DNA of 18,008 nt from a bacterium. Its GTDB lineage: Bacteria; Eremiobacterota; Eremiobacteria; Baltobacterales; Baltobacteraceae. Positions 5,864 to 13,709 of the stretch are shown here, one piece after another. The stretch spans positions 1-18,008 of the forward strand of contig JAJXXM010000460.1 of the NCBI GenBank assembly GCA_021781095.1, read 5' to 3'. The translations under genes and the position numbers were made by a program. The first letter of the stretch is position 1; every line of letters begins with the position of its first letter. Below the pieces are notes generated by a model. The model saw only the letters and a list, made by a program, of their open reading frames with translations, searched no databases and was not told the origin of the DNA.

Positions 5864-6676
5864 TTACCGTTGACATTGCCCGCACCACCAGGTGCCTCGA
5901 CCCGCGATAACCGTTCTCCGGATCGGCGACCCGCAGCGCGGGCAACCTTCCCCGAGTCGTCCGTAGACCGCAAGGGCGTTTTGAAAGCCGCCTTTGAGAC
6001 CTTCGGCGTCGACGTAATCGTCGACGGTCGTGCCGCGCATCTCGATCGCTCGTTCGAGCACGTCGATGATGGAGCGGCGCAGGCGCTCGCGCGCCGGCCC
6101 CCGCAGCGACCCCGCGGGGCGACTCGGCCGAATTCCGGCGAGCCAAAGCGACTCGCATGCATAGATGTTTCCTATGCCTGCGACTCGCCGCTGATCGAGA
6201 AGCAGAGCCTTGATCGGCGTTCTTCGCTTCGCAAGGATAGCGCCAAAGCGCTCACCTGTAAAGGCGCGGCCGAGCGGTTCGGGCCCCAGATCGGCATCCC
6301 ACGCCTCATTTGGCTCGATCAAGCGCATGCGCCCGAAGGTTCTGACGTCGGCAAAGGCGAGCCGGCGCCCGTCGGCGAGCACGAGCACGACATAGGTCGC
6401 AGGAAAATCGGGCTCGGCGGGGCGTTGCACCACCAGGCGCCCCGTCATGCGGAGCGAGGTGACCAGGCTGCGCCCGGAGGCCAGCGCGATCGTGACGTAT
6501 TTCGCGCGCCGGTCGACCCCGAGAATCCGTTCGCCGCGCACCTCCCGGGCGAAATCGAGGCCGCCCGGAGCCTGCGCCATCTTCGCTTTCCGCACCTCGA
6601 CCGCGACGATCTCCGCACCGACGAGCGCGCGGCGCAGGCCGCGGGCGATCGTCTCTACCTCGGGAAGCTCGGGCAT
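5864..6676 (-). CDS. mutM: Formamidopyrimidine-DNA glycosylase (Fpg)
   Basis: The 270-residue protein has the standard Fpg length. It excises 8-oxoguanine and ring-opened purines from DNA and cuts the abasic site by beta,delta-elimination. Catalytic and binding features are complete: MPELPEVE with Pro2 as nucleophile and Glu3, Lys59 in RRAKY, the void-filling Met77 in MTGR, Arg112 and Phe114 in VRTFGRM, the helix-two-turn-helix signature VAGIGNIYACE (165-175), and a C-terminal zinc finger with Cys245, Cys248, Cys265 and Cys268 (CPRCG, CGQCQR) including Arg260. No key residue is missing. It lies 16 nt after the DUF192 gene and three genes below polA's upstream partner; the neighbourhood with polA fits base-excision repair. 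Confidence 0.97.
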   Translation of the reverse strand: MPELPEVETIARGLRRALVGAEIVAVEVRKAKMAQAPGGLDFAREVRGERILGVDRRAKYVTIALASGRSLVTSLRMTGRLVVQRPAEPDFPATYVVLVLADGRRLAFADVRTFGRMRLIEPNEAWDADLGPEPLGRAFTGERFGAILAKRRTPIKALLLDQRRVAGIGNIYACESLWLAGIRPSRPAGSLRGPARERLRRSIIDVLERAIEMRGTTVDDYVDAEGLKGGFQNALAVYGRLGEGCPRCGSPIRRTVIAGRGTWWCGQCQR

Positions 6677-6692
6677 CGCGCAGCGGGCCGCC

Positions 6693-7124
6693 TTACTTCG
6701 GCAGCGCCGGAATCTTCAACGTTTCGCCGGCTACGATGCCGAGCCGCAACGCTTCGCCGCCGGCGAGTTCGATGACGTATTGCGCGCGCGCGCTCTCCAG
6801 CGGAATCGCGCTATCCGGGGTTCCCGGCGCGAGCACCGGAACGCGCGACATGACGGCGCGCACCAAGCCGTTGCGTTCGACGAAGATCATGTCGAGCGGC
6901 ATCAGCGTATTTTTCATCCAGAAATAGCGTTCGCTTTCGTGTCTGAATACGAAGAGCATCCCCTGCGCCGGATCGAGATGGGTGCGTTCCATCAAACCGA
7001 GTTCGTGGGAGCGTTCGTCGCGCGCGACCCAGAGATGCATCGCCTGTCGCGGCGCCCGCACCGTGACGACCGGCAACGACGATTGCCGCGCGATCAGCAG
7101 TGCGGCGTAGAGCGCGCTAAGCAT
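6693..7124 (-). CDS. DUF192 family protein, probably exported
   Basis: The 143-residue product starts with a short hydrophobic segment (MLSALYAALLIARQSS), a weak signal peptide or anchor, then a DUF192 domain. Recognisable marks are the GLMER turn (43-47), the hallmark FWMKNTLMPLDMIFV (68-82), and a closing VIELAGGEALRLGIVAGETL in which the protein is kept at a defined G-x-x-x-x-x-G-I-x-x-G motif. The biochemical role of DUF192 is unknown; members are often exported or linked to outer-membrane lipoproteins. Its ATG lies inside the end of polA (8-nt overlap, ATGCTTAG), so translation is probably coupled to polA. Why an exported protein sits inside a repair-gene run is unclear. Confidence 0.9.
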   Translation of the reverse strand: MLSALYAALLIARQSSLPVVTVRAPRQAMHLWVARDERSHELGLMERTHLDPAQGMLFVFRHESERYFWMKNTLMPLDMIFVERNGLVRAVMSRVPVLAPGTPDSAIPLESARAQYVIELAGGEALRLGIVAGETLKIPALPK

Positions 7125-9744
7125 CGAAACTCTCCGTCTCGGCCCAATTTGCGCCCGCCTTCACGCTGACGTCGAGCGGAACCGAGAGTTCCATCGCATG
7201 CTCCATCGCCTCGCGCGCGATCGCCGCGACGCGGTCGCGCGCTTCGGCGGCGACGTCGATTAAGAGCTCGTCGTGAATCTGCAACAGCAATACCGCATCC
7301 TCCCCGCTCTCGCGTAACGCACGATCGACGCGAATCATCGCCAGCTTCATTAAATCCGCGGCGCTGCCTTGCAGCGGCGCGTTCGTCGCCTCGCGTTCGG
7401 CGGCGTTGCGCAGCATCGCGTTGCTCGATTTCAGCGCCGGCATGTATCGGCGCCGTCCGAGAATCGTGCTGACGTAGCCGTCCTCGCGCCCGCGCTCCAA
7501 CGTCTTGGCGATATAGGCGCGCACGCTGGGAAAACGGGCGAAGTAGCGCTCGGTGATGCTGCGCGCGAGCGTACGATCGATCTCCAGCCGCGCGGCGAGC
7601 CCGAAATCGGACATGCCGTAGAGGAGCCCGAAATTAACCACTTTCGCCATGCGCCGTTGTTCGCTCTCGATCGGCGCCCCCGGGGCGAGGCCGAATATTT
7701 CGCGCGCGGTAAAATCGTGGATATCGATGCCTTCCCGGAACGCCCGACGCATCGCTTCGTCGCCGGAGAGATGCGCCATCAAGCGTAGCTCGATCTGGCT
7801 ATAATCGGCGCTCAACAACAATCGTCCCGGCGCGCGTGCGACGAAGGCGCGCCGAATGCGCCGCCCGATGCCCGCACGCACCGGAATGTTCTGCAAATTG
7901 GGATTGGTCGACGAAAGCCGCCCGGTCGCGGTGACGGTTTGGTTGAAGACGGTGTGCACCCGCCCGTCCTTGGGATCGCGAAGCGCGGGCAAGACGTCTA
8001 CGTAGGTGTTCTTGAGTTTCGTGAGTTCGCGCCACTCCAAAATATCGGCGCAGATCGGATAATCGCGCGCGAGCGGTTGCAGCACTTCGGCGCCGGTCGC
8101 CCAGCCGGTTTTGTTTTTCTTGCCGCCGGGAATGCCGAGCTTTTCGAAGAGCACGCGCCCGAGTTGCTGCGGCGAACCGATATTCACCGGCTCTCCCGCC
8201 GCTTCGACGACGCGCTCCGCCAGCGTTGCGATATTCGCGGTTAACTCCAGCGAGAACGCCTGCAGCGCCTCGGCGTCGATCGCGATTCCCGCCTCTTCCA
8301 TGCGCGCGAGAATCGGCGGTAGCGGAAGTTCGACGTCGCGATAGAGGGCGAGTTGCTCGCGCTCGCCGAGCAATTCGGTCGCACGCCGCGCGACGCGTGC
8401 GGCGATGTCGGCGAAGACCGCCGCATCGCGCACCGGCTCTTCGGCGAGCACGATCAACGCCGCTTCTGCGGGATCGGTGCAGCTCCGCGACGGATCGAGC
8501 AAGTGCGCGGCGAGCATCGCATCGTCGGCAAAATCCGGCACCCGCACGCCGTAGGCGTCGAACGCACGCACGAGTCGTTTCGTATCGTATCCGACGACGC
8601 GCTCGGTTCCGTGCAGTGCCGCTTCCAGCGCGCGGCGCACCGGCTCGCCGCGCAACGCATCGAGATGGAACGAAAGCCCCGCGTGCGGTGCGGCGCTCGC
8701 GCCGAGCGCGTCGCCCTCGATCGCCAGCGAGACGCGCGGCGCATCGGCCATCGCTTGCAATTCGCCGCAAAGCTTCACGAAGTCGGGCGGGTCGACGGCG
8801 GCAACGTAGGAACGAAACGCGCCGTCGGGGGCGCGCAGCGTCGCCATTAACGGCAGGTCGCCGTTCGCCGGCGGCGGTTCGAGCTTTCGGAGCAGCGTGC
8901 GAAATTCGAGTTCGCGATAGAGCGCGTACTGGCGCGCCGCGTCGGGCGGGCGTAGGCGCGCCGCCTCCCAATCGAGCGTCACCGGCAAGTTGCGGTCGAC
9001 GCGCGAGACGTCGCGGCAGAGCCGCGCCTGTTCGCCGTATTCGCGCACCAGCGCTTCCCAACGCGGCTTTCCGGCGAGCGAGGGATCGGCGAGCAATGCA
9101 TCGAGCGTCCCCGCCGATTGCATGAGCGCGATCGCCGTTTTTTCGCCGATGCCCGGAATGCCGGGAAGATTATCGGAGGGGTCGCCTTTGAGGCCGCGAT
9201 AATCGGCGAGTTGCTCGGGGGTGAGCCCGTAGCGTTCGCGTACCGCGGCGCGATCGTAGCGCACGAGGTCGGTCACGCTGCGCCGCGTGGCGAGCACCAT
9301 CGTCGCGTCGTCGACGATCTGCAGCAAATCGTTATCGCCCGTCACCACCAACGTCTGCGCGCCGGCGCGCTCCGCCTGCGCGGCGAGCGTCGCGATAATA
9401 TCGTCGGCCTCGTTTCCGTCGAGCTCGGCGATGGGAATGCCGAAGACCTCGAGCACCCGCCGAACCAATGCGAATTGCGAGCGAAGTTCGTCGGGCATCG
9501 CTTCGCGTTGCGCCTTGTACTGCGGCATCATCTCCATACGATGCGCGGGAAGCCCTCGGTCGAATGCGGCGATCGCGTGCGTCGGTTTTTCGTTCTCGAG
9601 AATCTTTACCAGCGTGGTTGTAAAACCGTATGCGGCGTTAATCGGCACGCCGCCCGCCGTCGTCAACGGCGGTAACGCAAAAAACGCGCGATAGACGAGC
9701 CCGTAGGTATCGAGCAAGAGCAGGCGACGTTCGTCGGCCATCAT
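7117..9744 (-). CDS. polA: DNA polymerase I, proofreading domain apparently inactive
   Basis: The 875-residue product fits PolA. It fills repair gaps and removes RNA primers. The 5' nuclease spans about 1-290 (LDTYGLVYRAF, GNEADD 110-115, TGDNDLLQI, GLKGDPSDNLPGIPGIGEKTA split at 184-204). Residues 295-465 correspond to the 3'-5' exonuclease, but its first DxE motif is absent: the aligned stretch reads VSLAIEGDAL. Polymerase motifs are intact: motif A SADYSQIELR (Asp647), motif B RRMAKVVNFGLLYG (698-710), motif C QIHDELLID (824-826). ATG 9744 is chosen because it makes a 4-nt ATGA overlap with the upstream stop; ATG 9741 is equally possible. A frame extension beyond this overlaps the A2M-like gene and is not PolA. 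Confidence 0.97.
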   Translation of the reverse strand: MMADERRLLLLDTYGLVYRAFFALPPLTTAGGVPINAAYGFTTTLVKILENEKPTHAIAAFDRGLPAHRMEMMPQYKAQREAMPDELRSQFALVRRVLEVFGIPIAELDGNEADDIIATLAAQAERAGAQTLVVTGDNDLLQIVDDATMVLATRRSVTDLVRYDRAAVRERYGLTPEQLADYRGLKGDPSDNLPGIPGIGEKTAIALMQSAGTLDALLADPSLAGKPRWEALVREYGEQARLCRDVSRVDRNLPVTLDWEAARLRPPDAARQYALYRELEFRTLLRKLEPPPANGDLPLMATLRAPDGAFRSYVAAVDPPDFVKLCGELQAMADAPRVSLAIEGDALGASAAPHAGLSFHLDALRGEPVRRALEAALHGTERVVGYDTKRLVRAFDAYGVRVPDFADDAMLAAHLLDPSRSCTDPAEAALIVLAEEPVRDAAVFADIAARVARRATELLGEREQLALYRDVELPLPPILARMEEAGIAIDAEALQAFSLELTANIATLAERVVEAAGEPVNIGSPQQLGRVLFEKLGIPGGKKNKTGWATGAEVLQPLARDYPICADILEWRELTKLKNTYVDVLPALRDPKDGRVHTVFNQTVTATGRLSSTNPNLQNIPVRAGIGRRIRRAFVARAPGRLLLSADYSQIELRLMAHLSGDEAMRRAFREGIDIHDFTAREIFGLAPGAPIESEQRRMAKVVNFGLLYGMSDFGLAARLEIDRTLARSITERYFARFPSVRAYIAKTLERGREDGYVSTILGRRRYMPALKSSNAMLRNAAEREATNAPLQGSAADLMKLAMIRVDRALRESGEDAVLLLQIHDELLIDVAAEARDRVAAIAREAMEHAMELSVPLDVSVKAGANWAETESFDA

Positions 9745-12113
9745 CGCACCTCGAGACGCATCGACCCGGAGACGACGCGGCCGTCGTCGCAAACTTTCAG
9801 GATTGAAAGCGTGTAGCGCCCCGCTTCGCCGGGCAGATGGAACGGAAGTACGTCGCCGAGCGATGGTTCGACGCTCCAAGAAACCGTCGAGGTATCGGAC
9901 TCCGCGATCGTGAGGTTGCTCGGCGGCAACGCGACGCGCTCGAAGCCGAGCACCTCGGGGTGCTTGCCGGTCGAATCGACCCACGGATGCCAGGTGGTTT
10001 CGGGCGGCGCGCTATTTTGCGTGAGCGTCGCGCCGACCGCGAGCAGCCCCGGTGCGTCGTCGAAGAGCGCGCTTCCCGAGGGAACGCCGCGGCTGATGCG
10101 CAGCACCACCGTTCCCGCGCCGTCGGCGAAGGGCCCCATCGCCAATTTCGCGAGCGTTCCGGGGCGTGCGTCGCCGCCGATCACTTGTAAGCGCGCCTGC
10201 GCGGGGCGCCCGGGCGTATCGAGCGGCAGCGCGATGGTATTCCATTCGATTGCGCCGGCGCGCACCATCGCCGCGCCGATCGAGACCGTGCCCAACGCCG
10301 TGCGCGCGACGAACGAGCCGTGCGAGACGCCGTTCCCATCTCCCGCGACGTCGGATTCAACACCCAACGCACTCTCCAACGTGAAGAGCGTATCGCCGCG
10401 TGCGCCCGGCGAGCGCGCGGTGACGCCGATTCTCTCGCCCTGCGTAAAGCGCGAACCGGAGAGCGAGAGCGCGAGCGCCGCGCTGCCGATCGCTCCGGTA
10501 TCTTGCGCCTGCGGCACGACGTTGATCTGGTCGGCATCCTTTGCTTTTTCGCCGTTCCGGTCGATCTCGGCGACGATGAGATTCGTTCCGAGATCGGGCG
10601 TGCTAAAGGCACCGCGCACGAAACCGTTCGCACCGAGCGTCAACACCTGGCGTTGCACCGAAGCGCCGTGCGAGAGCGTGACGACGACTTTTGCGCCGCC
10701 GAGCGGAGCGAGCGTATCGACGTTATTGGCGTAGATATCGAAGCCGAGCGGCGTACCCAGCGATTGACGCCGATGGAACGGACGCACGCGAATCGTAAAG
10801 GGGGCGGTTGGGACGGTGACGCGCGTCTCGGCGCTCGCACCGCCGGAGGAAATCGTCACGCCGTACGTCGATGCGAGGCCGTCGGTCGGCATGGGAATTT
10901 CGACCTCGGCAGCCCCGTCGGCGTTGGTGCGCACGGTCGTTTCGAGCCATTTCGAGATCGCCCACGGGCGGCGCTTTTCTTCGTAGCCGACCACCACATG
11001 CGGAGAGCGAACGATATCGACCGTTACGGGCAGATCGCCGGCCGGGCGCCCCTCGCGGCGCGCTTCAATGTGCAGCGGAATATCGGCGTTCGCCGGGCAA
11101 CGCCCGTTGCACGCGGAGTGCACGCTCAACGCAATGCCGTTCGCATCGGCATCGACGTGCAGCGTCGCACCCGCGATCCCCGAAGCGCCTTGGGCGAGCA
11201 CCGCATAATCGCCGCTGGGTGCGTTGGCGGGAATCGCGACGGTGGTCGAAAACGCACCGGCGCGATCGAGCGGAACGCGCACGTCGGCGACGGAGAGCGG
11301 GCCGTTACGCACGCTCACGGTGACATCGCCGCGCGCCGGACGCAAGAGTTCGCCATCGCGCGTCCGCGCGAAACCGACGATGCGCACGCTCTCGCCCGCG
11401 TGCACGACCGCGCTCTCCAGCCGCACGCCCAGCACCTCCGCCGGCAACGGCGCCTGCGGTAATAACGAAACGAAGGCGTAACTGCTGCCCCACTGTCCGA
11501 GCGCGAAGACCGGCCAGGGTGCGCGATCCCAACGCACGATGCCGTGCGCGTCGGTATAGCGCACGACGAAGCGGCTGTTCACGACGAACATCACGCGCAT
11601 GTGCGGGCGGGGCTTGCCCGTATGCAAATCGGCGGCGTACAACATCAATCCGCCCGGCGTCTGTTTGGCGATCATGCCGACGTCGGTGCGATTGATCCAG
11701 ACTTGCTCGCCGACGCCGCCGCGCCGCGCTTCAACGACGAAGAATCCCGCCCGCGATCCCAGGGGCACCTGCACGACGTTCGCTTGAAAGCGATAACCGC
11801 CGGGAGGAGTGAAGTTCCAGCGCACGACCGCTCGCCGATGGCTCACGTCGATCGCGCGCGGGCGCGCGTTACTTCCCGCGGTGAGGACGTCGCCCGGATC
11901 GACGGGATATGCCGCGAAGCTCACCGGCGCGCTCGAATAGGTATCGAGGCGCACCACGGTCGGCTGCCACGGCACGTCGCTATCGTGGGCGAAGAGCGCG
12001 AAATACCCATCGAGCCGATGGAGATCGACGATGGGGCGAGCCGCCCCAACGGGGGCGAGCGAAAGGGCGAGGAGAGCGCAGGCGAGCCCGAGCGCGCGAA
12101 AACGACGTACCAT
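9741..12113 (-). CDS. Exported A2M-like (macroglobulin-fold) protein without thioester
   Basis: The product is 790 residues with a signal peptide (1-24, LACALLALSLAPVGA). The remainder is serial beta-sandwich sequence. Residues 138-196 read QVWINRTDVGMIAKQT...GGLMLYAADLHTGKP...TDAHGIVRW, and 228-250 read LGVRLESAVVHAGESVRIVGFAR. These are the patterns of macroglobulin (MG) domains of bacterial alpha-2-macroglobulins: a strand on functional use of the ornament, then a 'right to claim' MG2 start. Further repeats include a short Cys pair (SACNGRCP, 334-340). Bacterial A2M proteins trap proteases in the periplasm through a CxEQ thioester. None is visible, and the protein is about half the usual length, so any trap mechanism would differ. 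The stop overlaps the polA start (ATGA). A general MG2-domain or adhesin-like surface role is possible. Confidence 0.66.
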   Translation of the reverse strand: MVRRFRALGLACALLALSLAPVGAARPIVDLHRLDGYFALFAHDSDVPWQPTVVRLDTYSSAPVSFAAYPVDPGDVLTAGSNARPRAIDVSHRRAVVRWNFTPPGGYRFQANVVQVPLGSRAGFFVVEARRGGVGEQVWINRTDVGMIAKQTPGGLMLYAADLHTGKPRPHMRVMFVVNSRFVVRYTDAHGIVRWDRAPWPVFALGQWGSSYAFVSLLPQAPLPAEVLGVRLESAVVHAGESVRIVGFARTRDGELLRPARGDVTVSVRNGPLSVADVRVPLDRAGAFSTTVAIPANAPSGDYAVLAQGASGIAGATLHVDADANGIALSVHSACNGRCPANADIPLHIEARREGRPAGDLPVTVDIVRSPHVVVGYEEKRRPWAISKWLETTVRTNADGAAEVEIPMPTDGLASTYGVTISSGGASAETRVTVPTAPFTIRVRPFHRRQSLGTPLGFDIYANNVDTLAPLGGAKVVVTLSHGASVQRQVLTLGANGFVRGAFSTPDLGTNLIVAEIDRNGEKAKDADQINVVPQAQDTGAIGSAALALSLSGSRFTQGERIGVTARSPGARGDTLFTLESALGVESDVAGDGNGVSHGSFVARTALGTVSIGAAMVRAGAIEWNTIALPLDTPGRPAQARLQVIGGDARPGTLAKLAMGPFADGAGTVVLRISRGVPSGSALFDDAPGLLAVGATLTQNSAPPETTWHPWVDSTGKHPEVLGFERVALPPSNLTIAESDTSTVSWSVEPSLGDVLPFHLPGEAGRYTLSILKVCDDGRVVSGSMRLEVR

Positions 12114-12173
12114 GAGCAGAGCGCGCTTCGGAGGCGGAACCCCCAGCCCCTACGAATCGTTTACCGCACACTC
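12114..12173. other. Divergent intergenic region between two exported-protein genes
   Basis: Sixty bases separate the start codons of the - strand A2M-like gene and the + strand exported-protein gene. Both promoters must lie here or within the flanking reading frames. I could not pick out convincing -35/-10 pairs or an operator palindrome. Confidence 0.4.
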
Positions 12174-12680
12174 ATGAGAAAACTTCGTCATCTGCTCGCC
12201 GCCCTGCTGGCGACCGCCGTCCTTGCCCTGCCCGCGCTCGCCCCGGTCGCTCGCGCCGCCGCCGCGCACCCGATCGTGACGCCGCGTCCACCCTCGGTTC
12301 CTTTACATACCGAGTTCGTCGTCGAGGTGAATCGGCTCGGCCAGGTCGTTCGCGTCACGCAAAAGCACGGCTGTAAGGATCTCAACTTCAACGCACATAC
12401 CTTAGGCAACGTGCTGCAGATGTGGATCCGTCGCCCCGACGGCACCGCCGTGGTGGGGCTCTACCGCGTCACCTTCGATTACAATCCGCACACGCATGGC
12501 ATCGACCGGCACGTCGCGCTCGTTCGCGCGGGCGGGAATTGGGGCAACGATCCCGGTGCGGCGAACCAAATGATCGACGACGCAAAGCGCATGCAGCAAG
12601 AGCACGAGCATCCCAATCTTCCTAGCCTGAAGAAACTGCTCAAGCCGACGCCGAAGCCGACGCACCACCCGTCGCGGTAG
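12174..12680 (+). CDS. Small exported protein with possible TonB C-terminal-like domain
   Basis: The product is 168 residues from ATG 12174. A signal peptide covers about 1-28 (HLLAALLATAVLALPALAP, cleavage near PVARA). Residues 47-105 read EFVVEVNRLGQVVRV ... NFNAHTLGNVLQMWIRRPDG ... GLYRVTFDYNP, which recalls the TonB C-terminal fold (strand, G-x-V turn, helix, strand pair). The C-terminus is basic and Pro/Lys-rich (LLKPTPKPTHHPSR). Unlike true TonB there is no long Pro-rich periplasmic spacer between the membrane and the domain. The divergent A2M-like gene starts 60 nt away. A longer open frame reaching back to 11544 only overlaps that gene. The TonB-like reading is tentative; otherwise this is an exported protein of unknown role. 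Confidence 0.65.
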   Translation: MRKLRHLLAALLATAVLALPALAPVARAAAAHPIVTPRPPSVPLHTEFVVEVNRLGQVVRVTQKHGCKDLNFNAHTLGNVLQMWIRRPDGTAVVGLYRVTFDYNPHTHGIDRHVALVRAGGNWGNDPGAANQMIDDAKRMQQEHEHPNLPSLKKLLKPTPKPTHHPSR

Positions 12681-12686
12681 CGACGC

Positions 12687-12860
12687 ATGGAGCGACCGCG
12701 CAGCGAGACCGATCGCGACCGGAGTTGTGGAACGAAAGATACCTTCCGCAACGAAGCGGAGGCGCGCGCGCACATGTTGATGAACGGTACCGCTGCGATG
12801 TTGCGAACCTACGAATGCCGCTACTGCGGCTTTCTCCACCTCACCAGCCGCAAGGAGTAA
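12687..12860 (+). CDS. Small zinc-ribbon protein (57 residues)
   Basis: ATG 12687 opens a 57-codon frame ending TAA at 12858-12860. The sequence reads SCGTKDTFRNEAEARAHM near the start and YECRYCGFLHLTSRKE at the end. Cys14, Cys44, Cys47 and His51 could bind one zinc, with a helix between (EAEARAHMLM). Such short C...CxxCxxxH proteins, with an aromatic/basic helix start (K-x-x-F-x-x-E-A-E-A) and a closing HLTS, occur widely in high-GC bacteria without a known role; a nucleic-acid or protein-binding function is only a guess. It starts 6 nt after the stop of the preceding gene and ends 3 nt before the FAH-family gene, whose ribosome-binding site lies inside its last codons, so the three are probably cotranscribed. 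Confidence 0.82.
   Translation: MERPRSETDRDRSCGTKDTFRNEAEARAHMLMNGTAAMLRTYECRYCGFLHLTSRKE
12852..12857 (+). promoter_or_regulatory. Ribosome-binding site of the FAH-family gene
   Basis: AAGGAG lies within the last two codons of the zinc-ribbon gene, 6 nt before GTG 12864. It supports GTG as the start and tight coupling of the two genes. Confidence 0.8.
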
Positions 12861-12863
12861 CCC

Positions 12864-13709
12864 GTGCGGCTGATTTCCTTTTACGATGACGACGGAACGC
12901 TCCGCCCGGGCGTCCTGCGCGAGGCTCACGTCGCACGCATCGACGCGCCCGATATGCGTGCGTTCGTCGAACTCCCTCCCGAACGGCGCGCGGAGCGCAT
13001 CGGCGCGCCGGAGCTCGATGCGGCGGCGCTCGTCTACGGGCCGCCGATTCTTCCGCCGCGCAACGTGTTCTGCGTCGGACGCAATTATCTCGAACACGCC
13101 CTCGAAGGCGCGCGCGCTGCTGGACGCGACCTGAAATTACCCGACGTGCCGACGTTTTTTACCAAAGCGACGACGGCGGTGATCGGTCCCGATGCGGTCG
13201 CGCACTTCGATGCGTCGATCTCGCACGAGTACGATTACGAAGCCGAACTCGCGGTCGTCATCGGCGAGCGCTGCCGCGACGTCGACGAACGGCGCGCCGG
13301 TGAGGTGATTTTCGGATACACGTGCTGTAACGATCTCACCGCGCGCGATCTCCAACGCGCGCACGTGCAGTGGATGAAGGGAAAGAGCCTCGACGAAAGC
13401 TGCCCCCTCGGCCCGGCGATCCTCACCCCCGACGAGATCGACGATCCGCAAGCACTCGAGATCGCGATGTACGTCAACGATATCGAGAAACAACGCAGTA
13501 CCACCGCGAAGATGATTTTCTCGATCCCGCGCATCATCGCCGAGCTCTCGCGAGGAATGACGTTGCTTCCCGGCGACGTGATCGCAACCGGAACCCCCGA
13601 AGGGGTCGGCTTCGCCCGCACGCCTCCCGAGTTTTTACGCGACGGCGACCTGCTCGAAGTGCGGATCGAACGGATCGGCTCGCTGCGCACGCGCATCGCG
13701 CTCTCGTGA
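12864..13709 (+). CDS. Fumarylacetoacetate hydrolase (FAH) family enzyme
   Basis: The 281-residue product matches the usual length of bacterial FAH-family hydrolase/isomerase enzymes (about 280). Members cleave or isomerise acyl-pyruvate-type carbon skeletons with a divalent metal, for example in aromatic degradation or as oxaloacetate decarboxylases; the substrate here cannot be told. Visible marks are FCVGRNYLEHA (69-79), DYEAELAVVIG (124-134) with metal ligands Glu126 and Glu128, CCNDLTARDLQ (154-164) with Asp157, the MKGKSLDESCPLGP segment, and GTPEGVG (243-249). All expected ligands are present. It begins with GTG behind AAGGAG and ends in TGATG, sharing one base with the next gene. No other aromatic-degradation gene is nearby. 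Confidence 0.92.
   Translation: MRLISFYDDDGTLRPGVLREAHVARIDAPDMRAFVELPPERRAERIGAPELDAAALVYGPPILPPRNVFCVGRNYLEHALEGARAAGRDLKLPDVPTFFTKATTAVIGPDAVAHFDASISHEYDYEAELAVVIGERCRDVDERRAGEVIFGYTCCNDLTARDLQRAHVQWMKGKSLDESCPLGPAILTPDEIDDPQALEIAMYVNDIEKQRSTTAKMIFSIPRIIAELSRGMTLLPGDVIATGTPEGVGFARTPPEFLRDGDLLEVRIERIGSLRTRIALS

Noticed and set aside
4953..5873. 306-codon open frame on the + strand opposite rpsA
   Set aside because: The minus-strand S1 domains are unmistakable; the + frame is acidic and hydrophobic filler caused by codon mirroring.
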